64,000 nucleotides of DNA from Tranzscheliella williamsii (GCA_023212725.1 JALBYF010000030.1:1-64000), one strand, 5' to 3'; shown: positions 18,235 to 29,312, numbered from the stretch's first letter. The notes: generated by a model from the sequence alone, not told the origin. Translations and numbers: made by a program.

Positions 18235-21200
18235 GCTTCGATGGAGGGGCAAGGGGTGGGATGCGGGCTGGGTCTGGCGCGATGATGGCTCAAGATGTTG
18301 CTCGGGCCTCACTGTTGGCGGGACATGTGCAGTCGCAAGCGGTCTGAGATGCAGTCGCAGCTAAAGGCGGAAGCGGCCAAAGCCAGCCAAGTGCGGCAGA
18401 AATGCTGGGGTCGGATGCGACCGCGACGGCTCGAAATGGAAACGGACAAGCCGTAATGGTATAGGTGCTAAGAAGTCGGCCCTTCCGCTTGATTCAATGT
18501 CAATATAGCGTTCGTGTGATCTGAATACGACGTCCGTGCTGACGACTTATTCGATGCGTGAGCACACAGCCTTGGTGATGGCGGTTCGCGGATGCTCAAC
18601 GGCTGGCTGCTGCGTGACGAGGAATCGTTCGGGGCGTTACGTCGTATTCTAGCTGGTCTACTGGACAGGAGCAAGTGTGCGATGTTGTAGGATTGGATAT
18701 AGATGTAGATGAAAGGTAGGAGGCAGATAACAGAGCAAGGCAAGAGGACGGTAAAAGGGAGGGGGACGAAGCGTCTGTACAGCAGGTGGTGCCGGTAGGA
18801 GACCCAGGCACTGGCAGTTGCTTGGGCAATGGATGGCGAGGTGAGTGGAGTCAAGGTGCTTGGGATTGCCAATCAACCAAGCATCAGAGAGCGGTCGCGA
18901 AGGCGGGCAGGATTGGATAGGCAGGACAACACCGCACCAAAAAAAAAGGTAGCCGGCAGAAAGCGGATTTCGGTTGGATCCACCTAAAGCAGCTAGACCA
19001 GCTTGGCTTGGCTTGGAGAGCAGTACCGTGGTTCTGGATGTCTGTATAGTTTGCAATCCCCTCCACTGGCATCTGGCGCTTTCGATTTCTTGCTTCGGAG
19101 TTTCTCCTGAAGAAGCTGTGCTGGCACAAGTGTAGCCCAAGTGTAGCGCGGGTGTGCAGCCAGCCAGCCAACTCCTGGATACGCTTGTCGGAGAACAGGC
19201 AGGGGAGCGCAGCGTCTGCGTCAGAGCATCACGCGGGGGTGCGTCGCCGTTGAGCTGTCGGAGCTTTCGAAGCTGCGAAGCTTCGGCGCTGTTGAGCTTT
19301 GGCCCTGTGGAGACTGGCTTACAATGTGAATTATCAATCACAATCATGCATCTGAGCGAAAGTGTTGCTGCGTCACCTATTCGGGTTGGCATTGTTTGCG
19401 GGTCTAGAAGGCGACGGACAGCTGCTCCGCCTTGGCGAGCTTAGTTGGGAATGAGCACACTCACCAAGCAGCCGCATGCAGGCTATAACGCTTGTAGGTA
19501 AGACACTCGAAATCAGCAAGTGCCACCCAAATAGCGAATTTCGAGATCAGAATCACAATTTCATATTGATGAAAACTCGCTCAGCCAGCATCAGGATGGC
19601 GACCGTTTTGCAGCATCTCATGCTGCTGAGTAGCCATGGTCCGGCCAACGCCGCGCGTGCTCTTACCTACACAGGAGCGGCGCGTGGCCATTCTTCTAGC
19701 TTACCTCGGATGCGAGCAGGCCTTGGGACGTGTGGTCGGTCTGCCGGTCTAGTCACACGATGCGATGCTCGATTGCCAGCGTAGATGCCCTTGTCCGGCC
19801 GTCCCCGCAGCACGAGTACCAAAAGCACCGTTTCCTGGATGGCAAGCCTCTCCTGCACACTCACTCTTGGCCAGCCAATACTAGGAGACCGGACAACTGC
19901 GCCATGTTCGACGCCAGGGCGGGGAAGGATGCTTCTGCTTGCCGTCTGCTCGGCTGCGACTCACCTGACTCACCTGCGTCAACGCGAAGAGAGCGGGTGA
20001 AGAGGTACGGCCGGTAACGGCCGCAAAGGGATTATTGCGGGGAGGGGATATTTCGAGGCGCGTGAAATAGTGCACTCGGGCACTCAGCGAGAGGATGTCA
20101 CCAGCGACTCGACCTCGTCGGCTCCGCTTGCCTACACCAACCCCCATCCTCCCAGGTCGGGTTCACCTAGCCGGCTTTCGTACTTCGCCCCTCGCCTACA
20201 ACCGTCCGTTCGATCCCCGCCAGGTAGGGCGTCTGCCCCGCTGCTGCACCCTCCGCCCTAGCGCCAACGTTGTGGATTACGACACACCCCACAGCTGGCG
20301 TTGGCGCGGAATTTAAGCAGACGTGGCCAGCTCGATCCTAGTCGATCTCTGTGGATTCATGCATCTATGCGACCCATCCAACTCACGTTCGCATGGCCGT
20401 TCACCGACTTGTGCGTTTGTGCCAGGACATGCTTCGATCTGCGGCTCCACAACTTCCCTCGCTTCGGGTGGCTGGTCCAGCCTCTTAATTCTATGGCTCC
20501 GCATGATATCTGTACCCAGTCCCATCCGTGGCCAGGCCGTCACCATCGGCATCCTCGGCTGGGCTGGTCCTTTGTTATTTCCATTGACGTCAAGCCTTGT
20601 GGGTATGCCGATGTCCAGCGACCCAATGCCGACCCGCTAAGCGCCTTTCTCACTCTCAGTTCAATCAGTGCACACTTGTACGTCATGGCCACGGGAACAA
20701 GCATGATTCAACTGCGGAGAAGCACTGGACAATGGATGGGGTGACAACGATTCCGCACCTCACCAGCAACGTTTTTAGACGGAGACTCGACCCGGATTTC
20801 CAGGCCAGAAGATACCCGCCGGAGTCTAAATGCTTATATCTTAAGAGTTCTGTGGTGATTCCCGTCGCCTCGATCCACCGTGCTCCGTTCGAAGCGAGCA
20901 TGAAACAAGGAGATAGAGCAGCGCATTGATGGGTGTGTGCATAGCGGCTATTATATCATCGCTCCACCATGGCAGCACTCCCATTGTTCAAGGGATCGCG
21001 AACAGGTGGCCAACTTTTGTTACAGCCCTATCTGCCTTCTTGTTCGTTTCGATCCGGAGGGAAAGTTCACAAAACTCAGGCTTGCGATGCCAATGTCACG
21101 AGAGCACTCTGATCCGTTGCAACGCATAGCCCCGTCAACTTTCTGGACACGCCCGCATCCTCCGAGGCATCAGATGCCCCGCCTAAGAATGCCGCAGTCT

Positions 21201-21571
21201 ACTCACCGACGCCTACTTAGCATCTGCCAACAGGATCGAGCCACAAAGCCTGATCTGGGTAGCAGACACCGAGAGCTTCGGCTCAATGTTGTGCAGCTTG
21301 TCATCTGTAGCCAAAGCTGCGGAAAGAGATGTCATTAAGCTATCGCTTGGCCGCCTCTGAGACTCGACGCCCCGATACACTGACTCTACCCGATCCTCTG
21401 ATGGTACCCGATCAAATGGTGGATGGAAAAGGGATGCCTGTCAGACGAGCTTATCACGTGATCCCCGCGGAAGAAGCATGCATGTGAGCCAAAGAATACT
21501 CATAGCCTTAGCTTTGGGACTCCTGACTCTGCAAACCAACACCTTTGCTCGCCGAGTCTGGCTAGCTGCGC
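18235..21571. other. 3.3-kb gene-poor region between bHLH factor and ERG8
   Basis: No frame here has family similarity, sustained coding composition or convincing splice joins. The gap separates two divergent genes. It probably includes long upstream/5' UTR regions of the transcription factor. Short open frames on both strands overlap one another and look random. A non-coding RNA cannot be excluded from sequence alone. Confidence 0.4.
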
Positions 21572-23440
21572 ATGTCGCAACCCACGATGCGAGAGACGAC
21601 GGTCTCGGCGCCAGGAAAGGTGCTCATTGCCGGAGGGTACCTGGTGCTGGACCCCGCCTATCCTGGCCTCGTTATTTCGACGTCTTCGCGTTTCTACTGT
21701 ACAGCGACGTCCGAGGCCTTACCGACCGTCGCGGCTACGCCGCAGCCTGTTGCATCATGCCTGATTTCTGTGCGGTCTCCCCAGTTCCTCGATGCTCTCT
21801 GGCAGTATCGCGCCTCGGTCCTCACCGTTGATAGGAATGGCATCGAAACGCCAGAATGGATCTTGGAGCAGACATCGGCGTCGCTCAAGTCGGCTGGTCG
21901 AAATCCCTTTGTTTCGCTGGCACTCATCTACACGCTTCGCCTGGCATCAGAGGTCAAAGGCTTTGAGGAGGTCGAGTCACTCTTCCGGCGGACGCCAGCA
22001 GGTATCGAAATTACCGTAGCAGGGGATAATGACTTCTATTCGCAGCGGCAAACACTCGGTCTGACAGGCGGAAGTGCGCCCACAGTTTCGCAGCTAGAAT
22101 CTTTGACGCCGTTTGTGTCACAGAAGTGTAGAATCGCCAATGTCCACAAGACGGGTCTGGGCTCCAGCGCCGCTATGACCACTTCGTTGGTGGGATGCTT
22201 CCTGCTGCACTTGCAGGCAATCCTACCGACACCCGAGGGCCGAATCGAAACGGAAGACCTAGTCCTCATCCACAATCTGGCACAGCTCGCGCACTGCGCA
22301 GCACAGGGCAAGGTAGGTTCGGGATTCGACGTAAGTGCGGCTATCTGGGGCAGCCAGCTCTATCGTCGCTTCGCGCCTGAAGTCCTGCAGCGATGCCTCG
22401 ACGAAGGGGAAAGGGTGGCTGGCGAAGGCGAGCTGTCCACCCCGGAGCAGCGAGTCAAGGTCAGCGCGAGGAGCGATCTCCTTCCCGTGCTCGACCCCAA
22501 CAACCCGCTATGGAAGCCCACTACCTCCTCGGCAGACGTTTCCGGCTCGACAGCGACCGAAGGGCTCGCCTTGTTTGAACAGAAAGATCTGCCCAGGCCG
22601 GCGCCCCTTCAGCTCCCGCCGGGTCTGGACCTGCTATTGGCAGACGTGGATGCCGGATCGAACACCCCGAGCCTTGTGTCCAAGGTGCTGGCGTGGCGGA
22701 AAGAAAAGCCGGAATGGGCCAAGCAGCTCTACCAGGTCATCGCTGCCTCCAACCAAGCGCTAGCAGACAGTCTGCTCCGGCTGAGGCTCTTGCACGCCTC
22801 GGACAACAACACCTACCACACCGCCATCCAGCCAGCGGCCACGCGCGTCTCCACCGAGTGGGACGCTATGCTGAAGCTTTTGCCGGAGGAGCCTTCCTCA
22901 CACAACGACAAAAAGGGAGACGTCGCGCTCGTCGTCACGGAGAGGTCGGTTTTGGAGGCGCTCATCGAGGTGCGCAACAGTCTGCGCTCGATCCGGGCAG
23001 GGATGCGCGAGCTCGGCGTGCGTGCGGGCGTACCGATTGAGCCAAGCGAGATTGGCACCCTGATCAAGAAGATCAGCGACGAGGTGCCCGGCATCGTCGG
23101 TGGGAGCATCCCGGGCGCCGGCGGGTTTGATGCGTTCTACCTCCTCCATCTGCAGACTCCCCCGGCGGCTAGGACGCTGCCGGAGCTGTGGGACCAGATC
23201 CAGAAGGTCAAGGTCGAGGCCGACTCCCAACTCACCCTGGGCCCGCTCTTGAGTCGCGCCGACGGGGCCAAAGCCATCCCGGCGACGGAGAGCGCAACCG
23301 CAGCGCACGCAGCAAACGAGGGTATGGTCTCGACCTTGCTGACAAAGCTACGCGCGAGCATGCTCGACGAGCACGACTTCGGGCTCAGGCTAGAGCAGGC
23401 TGACAATGTCAAGGGCCTGCGCGCAGCCATCACGCAGTAG
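21572..23440 (+). CDS. ERG8: Phosphomevalonate kinase
   Basis: Single exon, 622 residues, starting MSQPTMRETTVSAPGKVLIAG. It is a GHMP kinase. The N-terminal SAPGKVLIAGGYLVLDPAYPG block is typical of fungal Erg8. The phosphate-binding loop is KTGLGSSAAMTTSLVG, near residue 192. HCAAQGKVGSGFDVSAAIWGS follows, and the C-terminal GHMP block has GGSIPGAGGFDAFYLL. It converts phosphomevalonate plus ATP to diphosphomevalonate in the cytosolic mevalonate pathway, feeding ergosterol and prenyl groups, including those on the Rabs handled by GDI1. It is somewhat longer than yeast Erg8 (451 residues), mainly through mid-protein inserts around residues 285-345. All catalytic blocks are intact. Confidence 0.92.
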   Translation: MSQPTMRETTVSAPGKVLIAGGYLVLDPAYPGLVISTSSRFYCTATSEALPTVAATPQPVASCLISVRSPQFLDALWQYRASVLTVDRNGIETPEWILEQTSASLKSAGRNPFVSLALIYTLRLASEVKGFEEVESLFRRTPAGIEITVAGDNDFYSQRQTLGLTGGSAPTVSQLESLTPFVSQKCRIANVHKTGLGSSAAMTTSLVGCFLLHLQAILPTPEGRIETEDLVLIHNLAQLAHCAAQGKVGSGFDVSAAIWGSQLYRRFAPEVLQRCLDEGERVAGEGELSTPEQRVKVSARSDLLPVLDPNNPLWKPTTSSADVSGSTATEGLALFEQKDLPRPAPLQLPPGLDLLLADVDAGSNTPSLVSKVLAWRKEKPEWAKQLYQVIAASNQALADSLLRLRLLHASDNNTYHTAIQPAATRVSTEWDAMLKLLPEEPSSHNDKKGDVALVVTERSVLEALIEVRNSLRSIRAGMRELGVRAGVPIEPSEIGTLIKKISDEVPGIVGGSIPGAGGFDAFYLLHLQTPPAARTLPELWDQIQKVKVEADSQLTLGPLLSRADGAKAIPATESATAAHAANEGMVSTLLTKLRASMLDEHDFGLRLEQADNVKGLRAAITQ

Positions 23441-23909
23441 TAACAATGGCTGCTGCCCTCCCTCCCGTATCCGTCAGTACCCACCCTGTGCTCCCCACGT
23501 CGTTCCCCACAATCACCCATAGATACCAATCAACCTGACCTCTCGATTGTGTGATTGTGTGCTGAGAGAAAGACGAGTTGAAGGTGACCTGCCACTTTGG
23601 TAGCTGAGAGCTCCTCGAAGTGCTTCTTCTTTCAGGGTCCAGCGTCTACTTGACTTGCTCGCTCGCCTCTCACCCGTCATGGTCGATATCCACGACGCGT
23701 TACTTGTACATACGCGATGCATCAGATTGCTGATCATGCCGTGGCGTACATTCACGCATCTATCATTCACCTATTCATTGGCCTCTTACGTGTTGCTTCA
23801 TATATGCTAGCAGCTGGCCCACACCTAATGGTCCTTCTTTCGGTTCAGCTTCCACTGCGGAAAGTGGAGCTGGTAGCTGTGCGGCCCAGTGTGCCTTGAG
23901 ATAGCCGCG
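23441..23909. other. Intergenic ERG8-TERT
   Basis: 470 bp holding the ERG8 3' UTR and the TERT promoter. No further gene or obvious TATA box was seen. Confidence 0.4.
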
Positions 23910-26900
23910 ATGGAGCTACAGCCGCTGCCACCGTCGTCCAAGCCGACCAGCACCGTCCTGCACCGTCTCTATGCACAAGTGCTGCCCTTGCTGGCGTACC
24001 TACAGCTCCGCTTCGGCGTCCAAGTGAAACGATCGACGACTTGCCACGGCGGCTCGTCGCTGAGCAGCGAGCAGTGGCAATGTCTCGAGGGGTCCTGTGT
24101 TGGGCTGTCGGTCGCTCTCGATGGGGAAGGCGCTGCGCAGCGTGAATCTGGGTCGCTGGGTGGTTCGCCGTGCGCTGACACGATGCCCATGTCCGTTCGT
24201 GATGCTGTGTATGCGGCACAGTTGCGCATCCTCGCGTCTGGGCGCGCCGGCTCGCGCGCCGTCAGCAGCAACCTCCTCCTGCGTGGCTACAGCAGGCCCG
24301 ACGAGCGCCACGAAGCGTACCGCCTTACCACCGCCGGTCAGCCCGGACTGATCAACCTCTTTCCCAACTCCATGGTAACCGCCCTCGTCTTGGACCGCCC
24401 CTGGACCTTCCTCTTCCACCTCCTCGGCGCGCACAACTTCACCACCTTCCTCGTCGAGTCGAGCCTGTTCGTCCCCGTGCTAAACAACGGTGCAGACGGG
24501 TCCTGCTACATCCAGTTCTCGGGCATCGCACTCAACGAGCTTCGGGACGTGCCCGGTCAAGCGCCGCCCCACACCGGCTGCGACGCTCCCCAACCGCAGC
24601 ACGCTCCCCGGCCGTCGAAGAAGAGGAAGCGTCGCCAACGACGTAAGGCCGCCGCTGAGCCAGACCAGCCAGCCTCCCGTTCTAGCCAGACTGACGGCCG
24701 GGCCACGACACGCAAGCTGACCGATATCACCCTCGTCCGAAGCAGGATCTTCTACGCGCGCGCCTCTCGCGATAAGAACGGCAGGGTCGAAGTGGGTCTG
24801 CCCTCGGTCCACGTCTTCAATCGCAGCGCCAGCAGGAGAGAGCTGGACAAGGCATTGCCTTCGCAGCCGCCACGCAGCCGCAGCACGCGCCCTTCCCCCC
24901 TGGCGCACTCCAGGCTGTCTGTAAAGCAGGAAAAGCTACCCGCACTACGAGCACGGCACCCACAGCCCGAGCAGGCCTTCCTCGACCGCAGGGCCCGCCA
25001 TCTCTCCAAGTACGTCTTCCCGCGGCAGTACGACCTCCACAACGTCTTTACAGCACCAAGGGACTATGAGACCACGACGCACCTCTTCCGCGACTACACG
25101 GTGCGCGAGGTCGAGATCAAGGCGCTCGGCGCCATCAAAACCCCGCCCCGGCTGAAGCACGTCCTTCCGCTGCTCAAGCAGATGCTGGCAAAGCACGACC
25201 GGCTGAATTACCGCGCATTGCTCGACAAGTGCTGCCCCACACGCCTGCCCAAGCGCAAGCTCACCGCGCAGGAGAGGGCACAAATCGCCCAGGACCTCGC
25301 CGAGGACGGCGTCGGCGAAAACATCCAGCGTCCGTCCAGCCCGACCCACCCGCCTCTGACTCGGACAGCGGCGACTGTTGGCGACGCCAGCTCGGCCACC
25401 GTCCGCAAGCCGAAGTACACCAACTACGCCGTTTCCTCCGTCGGCCAAGTCGTCCACTTCGTCCAGCTCGTCCTTCGGTCCCTGCTGCCACGCGACCTGT
25501 TCGGATGCGCGACCAACCGTGCCCTCGTCCTCCGCTGGGTGGGCCAGTTCGTGCGTCTGCGCCGCTTTGAATCATTCAACCTGCATCAGATCCTCCAGTC
25601 TTTCCTCCTATCCGAGGTCGAGTGGGTCGCCCTGACCCACACAGGCAAACGTCGTAGGGCGGCCCCCGCGCAACTGCAACGGCCGACGGCGCTCGAATCC
25701 CTGAAGCAACGCGAGCTGCTCCTGGAAGCTATGTACTGGGTCTTTGACTCGCTGCTGATCCCGCTCATCCGGACCACCTTCTACGTCACCGAGACAGCCG
25801 CCTACAGGAACCGAATCCTCTACTTCCGGCAGGACGATTGGCAGTCGATCTGCAAGCCCGTTCTTACCCACCTCAAGGAGAGCCTGTTCGAGGCACTCAG
25901 CAGGTCCGAGGCCCTCGCCATCATGGGCGCGCGGAAGCTGGGTTACAGCCATGTTCGGCTCTTGCCCAAGGAGACGGGCGTGCGGCCTATCGTCAACCTC
26001 AGGCGGAGAAGCACAAAGCAGGTGCACGTACCTACACACCACTTTGACGAGGCCGTCGCGGGTAAAGGCGCGACGGCTGCCAAGCCAGTGGCCCTATCTG
26101 CCAAGCGAACAGCAGCGAAAGAGAAGAAAGATCCACTGGGCCAGTCGATCAACTTCCTCCTGCAGAGCGTCTTCCACGTTCTGAGCTTCGAGAAGAACAA
26201 GATGCTTGCTGCACCGGACCAGGCATCTGCGAGGTCCTCTTTTCATCCCTTGGACGAACCCTTTGCCGCCACAGAGCAGCCCACGATACTGTCGTCTTCC
26301 GTCTTTGGGCCCAACGAGATATACGCTAAGCTCAAGCAGTTCAAGCAGGAACTGCACAGCTCTGGCCACTTGTCGCAGCCCACCCGTACGGGGATAAGCC
26401 GTGCCGCCCACGGCAGAGGCAGCTCTCCTGCGGCCGAAAAGACAGCCAAGAAGCACAAACTGTACTTTGTCAAAGCGGATGTGAAATGCGCCTTCGACTC
26501 CATTGATCAGGTCAAGCTGCTTGAGGTAATCGAGCAGATCCTGTCGCCGAGCCGCGAGCATGGCTACCGAATCCACCGCCTGGCGAAGGTGATGCCCGCG
26601 TCGGCGGACCGGACTGCACAGACGGCTGGGGTGGGAACGAAGCGCGAATACGCCAAGCTGGCGGCGTCGGATGCGAGCAGCCCGTCATTCTTCCACCTGG
26701 TTTCATCGCTGGCGCCGTCGCTGCGCGGGATCATCTTTGTCGACTCGGTTGCGTATCGGTACGAGTCGATGGGCCGTATCCTGCATCTGCTGCGCGAACA
26801 CATAACCCAGAATCTGATCAAGGTCGGCCGCGAGTTCTACCGCCAGAAAGTGGGGATCCCGCAGGGCTCGAGCCTCAGCACGCTGCTGTGCAGCTTTTTT

Positions 26901-27857
26901 TATGGCGATCTGGAGCGGCGCCATCTACAGTGGCTCCACCGCCGCGGGCGAGGCGCGGGCGGGCGGCCGAACCTGCTGATGCGGTACACGGACGACTATC
27001 TGCTGATTACAACGAGCAAGGCGGAGGCGAAGCGGTTCTACGGCGTAATGGCGCGCGGGCACGCGGCGTACGGCTGCTATATCTCGCGCGAGAAGAGCCT
27101 GGTCAACTTCGACCTGGTGGACGGGGGCGGAGGGGGGAGCGGGCTGGTGGCGCGCGTGGCGGGGGAGCGGTTTCCGTGGTGCGGGCTGACGGTGGGGACG
27201 CGCGACCTCGGCGTCGAGACGGACCTGGCGCGCTACGCCGGAGTCGACATGCGCGACACGCTTACCGTCGAGTACGGCCGGCGCGCCGGGCGCGCGCTCG
27301 TCGAGAAGACGATCCAGTCGCTCAAGCCGCGCTGCCACGTCCTCTTCACCGACACCGCGCTCAACGGCGACGCGCGCGCCTACCGCAACCTCTTTGCCGG
27401 CTTCCTCGTCTCGGCGCTCAAATTCCGCGCCTATCTCGCCGAGCTCCGTCGCCTCTGCTTCGTGTTTCCTGCCGACTGGCTCGCGCGCGCCGTGCACACT
27501 GTCGTCCGCTTCGCCAGCCGCTACGTCGCCAGCCGTGCCGCCAGCGCACGCGGCAAATTCGCGCCCGCCCGCAAACACGCCGCGCACCGCTGGCGCGTCA
27601 GCTGCAAGCTCCACCCCCGCTGCATCGACTGGCTCGGCCACGCCGCCTTCCTCGCCGTCTTCAAGCCGCCCATCCACGCCCGCACGCGCGACCACACCAC
27701 ACACGCCACGCCGAAAGCACTGGAACCCTCCACTCTCGCCGATCTGGTCCGCAGCCTCGAGGCCACAGTCTACGCCCGCAACCCCGCCGCCCGCCGCCGC
27801 ATGGCCGCCATCGCCGCGTCCGGCCTCCACGCCGCTCGAGAGCTGCTCGACATATAG
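23910..27857 (+). CDS. TERT: Telomerase reverse transcriptase
   Basis: Single exon, 1315 residues from ATG 23910 (MELQPLPPSS); the open frame upstream starts with GTG. The RNA-binding domain carries the CP/QFP region (VVHFVQLVLRSLLPRDLFG, then GQFVRLRRFESFNLHQILQ). Reverse-transcriptase motifs follow in order: motif 1 (IRTTFYVTETAAYRNRILYF), motif 2 (RLLPKETGVRPIVNL), motif A (LYFVKADVKCAFDSID, near residue 855), motif B (KVGIPQGSSLSTLLCSFFYG), motif C (LLMRYTDDYLLITTS, near residue 1025) and motif E (FPWCGLTV). The three catalytic aspartates are present, one in motif A and two in motif C. FYGDLE after motif B is telomerase-typical and separates it from retrotransposon RTs. It extends telomeres in the nucleus using the telomerase RNA. 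The gene looks intact. Confidence 0.95.
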   Translation: MELQPLPPSSKPTSTVLHRLYAQVLPLLAYLQLRFGVQVKRSTTCHGGSSLSSEQWQCLEGSCVGLSVALDGEGAAQRESGSLGGSPCADTMPMSVRDAVYAAQLRILASGRAGSRAVSSNLLLRGYSRPDERHEAYRLTTAGQPGLINLFPNSMVTALVLDRPWTFLFHLLGAHNFTTFLVESSLFVPVLNNGADGSCYIQFSGIALNELRDVPGQAPPHTGCDAPQPQHAPRPSKKRKRRQRRKAAAEPDQPASRSSQTDGRATTRKLTDITLVRSRIFYARASRDKNGRVEVGLPSVHVFNRSASRRELDKALPSQPPRSRSTRPSPLAHSRLSVKQEKLPALRARHPQPEQAFLDRRARHLSKYVFPRQYDLHNVFTAPRDYETTTHLFRDYTVREVEIKALGAIKTPPRLKHVLPLLKQMLAKHDRLNYRALLDKCCPTRLPKRKLTAQERAQIAQDLAEDGVGENIQRPSSPTHPPLTRTAATVGDASSATVRKPKYTNYAVSSVGQVVHFVQLVLRSLLPRDLFGCATNRALVLRWVGQFVRLRRFESFNLHQILQSFLLSEVEWVALTHTGKRRRAAPAQLQRPTALESLKQRELLLEAMYWVFDSLLIPLIRTTFYVTETAAYRNRILYFRQDDWQSICKPVLTHLKESLFEALSRSEALAIMGARKLGYSHVRLLPKETGVRPIVNLRRRSTKQVHVPTHHFDEAVAGKGATAAKPVALSAKRTAAKEKKDPLGQSINFLLQSVFHVLSFEKNKMLAAPDQASARSSFHPLDEPFAATEQPTILSSSVFGPNEIYAKLKQFKQELHSSGHLSQPTRTGISRAAHGRGSSPAAEKTAKKHKLYFVKADVKCAFDSIDQVKLLEVIEQILSPSREHGYRIHRLAKVMPASADRTAQTAGVGTKREYAKLAASDASSPSFFHLVSSLAPSLRGIIFVDSVAYRYESMGRILHLLREHITQNLIKVGREFYRQKVGIPQGSSLSTLLCSFFYGDLERRHLQWLHRRGRGAGGRPNLLMRYTDDYLLITTSKAEAKRFYGVMARGHAAYGCYISREKSLVNFDLVDGGGGGSGLVARVAGERFPWCGLTVGTRDLGVETDLARYAGVDMRDTLTVEYGRRAGRALVEKTIQSLKPRCHVLFTDTALNGDARAYRNLFAGFLVSALKFRAYLAELRRLCFVFPADWLARAVHTVVRFASRYVASRAASARGKFAPARKHAAHRWRVSCKLHPRCIDWLGHAAFLAVFKPPIHARTRDHTTHATPKALEPSTLADLVRSLEATVYARNPAARRRMAAIAASGLHAARELLDI

Positions 27858-28039
27858 TTTGCCCGCCCACAGCGGTTGCATGGGTCGCGCGCACGAACTG
27901 GACAGATCACCGCCCACGTCCTCGACAAAAACGGCTCCTGGCGAGGCATGGTTGCCATCAGTACGCCTGTACATGCATACACAACCACATCAATTAGGAG
28001 GTCGCTGCTTCTTATGGCGAATGCCAGCCGCCGCCGCAG

Positions 28040-28400
28040 CACACAACGGCAGCCCATGCCACCCCGTATCGCTTGTACGCGCAGCAGTCGGCACTGCCCT
28101 GTCAATACCAGTGATGTAGGCTGATGCTTGTTCTGTGCTGCCGCCCGTAGAAGCCAGGATCCCTCACGCACTCGAGGTAAAAGTCTGTCGAGGTCGTCAA
28201 GCAAGAGGTCGGGGTCAGCCGTCGAGTCAAGAGCGGGTGAAGGTCAGGCTGTTCGCTTACAGTGCGGTTCGCCAGAGACGATCGGTTCCATTGCGCGTGT
28301 GTGCGCAAGCTTCTCGCCGAGCAGCGCGCCGCGCGGGTGGCAAGCACGACGGCATGCCGGCGTCCCGCGAGCCCACTCCGTTGCGTAGGCCCGCCCCACT
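28040..28400 (-). pseudogene. Decayed copy 4 of the small secreted protein array
   Basis: Minus-strand sequence holds pieces of the same gene as copies 1-3. A promoter-like inverted repeat (about 28371-28393) is followed by an exon-1 end with SGEPHC and a GTAAGC donor (GT at 28257-28256). Exon-2-like text follows: DFYLECV, then SADCCAY (about 28078-28190). The distance from the inverted repeat to the donor is about 115 bp, against about 325 bp in copy 1, so the TATA box and most of exon 1, including the signal peptide, are deleted. Exon 2 is also frameshifted between YIT and SADCC. It is not expected to make a protein. Confidence 0.55.
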
Positions 28401-28410
28401 CTGCCGTCAC

Positions 28411-28760
28411 TCAAGCCCACACCTTGGCGTCGATGGACGAGCTCAGAGTCCCATTCACAGCGACAGGTCCGTCCGGCTCGTCATCCTATTGGCATGTGCA
28501 CACAGAGCTGCGGTGCAACAGCACCACACGCGCGCACACTCCAGAACGCTCGACGCCCCAAATCACGCATTTGGCTCGCTGACCCGCAGTGGATGCTTTC
28601 AGTTCGCGCACCCGTCCTGTGTACAACATACGGACCACATGTTCGAAGAGCAGCAGCCCGCGGCGCGGCGCGGATGCTCCAGTACGCGCACACGAACTGT
28701 AGACAACCCGGATGCCATCGTCGACCTGGAGCGGATCGCGGCGCGGCCGCAGAAAGCCAC
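28411..28760. other. 3' part of repeat unit 1 (downstream of copy 1)
   Basis: This is homologous to 30330-30588 and to the 3' end of copy 3 near 31380-31520. In one minus-strand frame it still encodes LLLFEHVVRMLYTGRV, resembling the C-terminal QLLVEDMVPVLYSV of copy 3. It is either 3' UTR carrying remains of a longer ancestral C-terminus, or a third exon. Confidence 0.4.
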
Positions 28761-29255
28761 TTACAGCATATGCAACTCGCCGGGGCATACAGTGGTTGCG
28801 AGTCCAAAGAAAGGGCCCTGGTATGAGCAGCAGTCGGCACTGCCCTTCTTGACCTTGCCAACAACCGAGATGTAAGACCTATAATCATTTGGGCCGCCGC
28901 GGTAAAGCCTAAGGCCTTCCACGCAATCAAGGGATAGGTCTGTCGATTGTAGCAAAGCAAGATGGATGGCTCAGTTGTCTATCTATTCAAAAGGGAAAGA
29001 GGGGTTCGTCTGGTGCTTACAGCGGTGTCCACCGGAGAAGACCAGATGCGAGCTTTGCCCTTCAGCCATTCCGTACCAGCTGGGTTCGTAGGACAGCGAT
29101 GCGCACAGGTAGTCTGGCTTCGCAGCAGGAAAGCAGTGCTCACGCCATAGGGCATCGTCTGTCACGCCAGGTGAGAAGCTGTGCGGTTCGCCGCGCACCG
29201 AGATCAAGACCACGGCCAGCAGCGATGCCAGCAGGACCATAGTGATGCGTGCCAT
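28761..29255 (-). CDS. Small secreted cysteine-containing protein, array copy 1 (effector-like)
   Basis: Two exons: 29255-29021 and 28939-28761, with a GTAAGC donor and CAG acceptor, giving 137 residues. Residues 1-21 (MARITMVLLASLLAVVLISV) are a signal peptide ending near RGEP. The mature protein has SPGVTDDALWREHC, DYLC, LDC, SADCC and TVC: six cysteines that could form three disulfides. It is 1 of 4 tandem relatives on this strand and very similar to copy 2 (30589-31086). A TATATATA box lies 58 bp upstream. Small size, secretion signal, cysteines and clustering resemble plant-induced secreted families of smuts such as the Mig type, but that link is an impression and no function is shown. 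A GTAAGT at the stop codon leaves open a second intron leading to an in-frame exon with GLLLFEHVVRMLYTG. Confidence 0.65.
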
Positions 29256-29312
29256 TCTTGCTTGTGTGTGCGGTACTTGGCGGACAGGACAAGCGAGGTC
29301 GCTGACCGCCAC

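Noticed and set aside
18658..19392. 244-residue minus-strand frame upstream of the bHLH gene
   Set aside because: No domain, no hydrophobic pattern and random-looking composition; more likely leader or non-coding sequence.
26925..27974. 349-residue minus-strand frame over the TERT 3' end
   Set aside because: It overlaps clear RT motifs on the other strand and has Gly/Val/Ala/Arg composition typical of antisense GC-rich frames.
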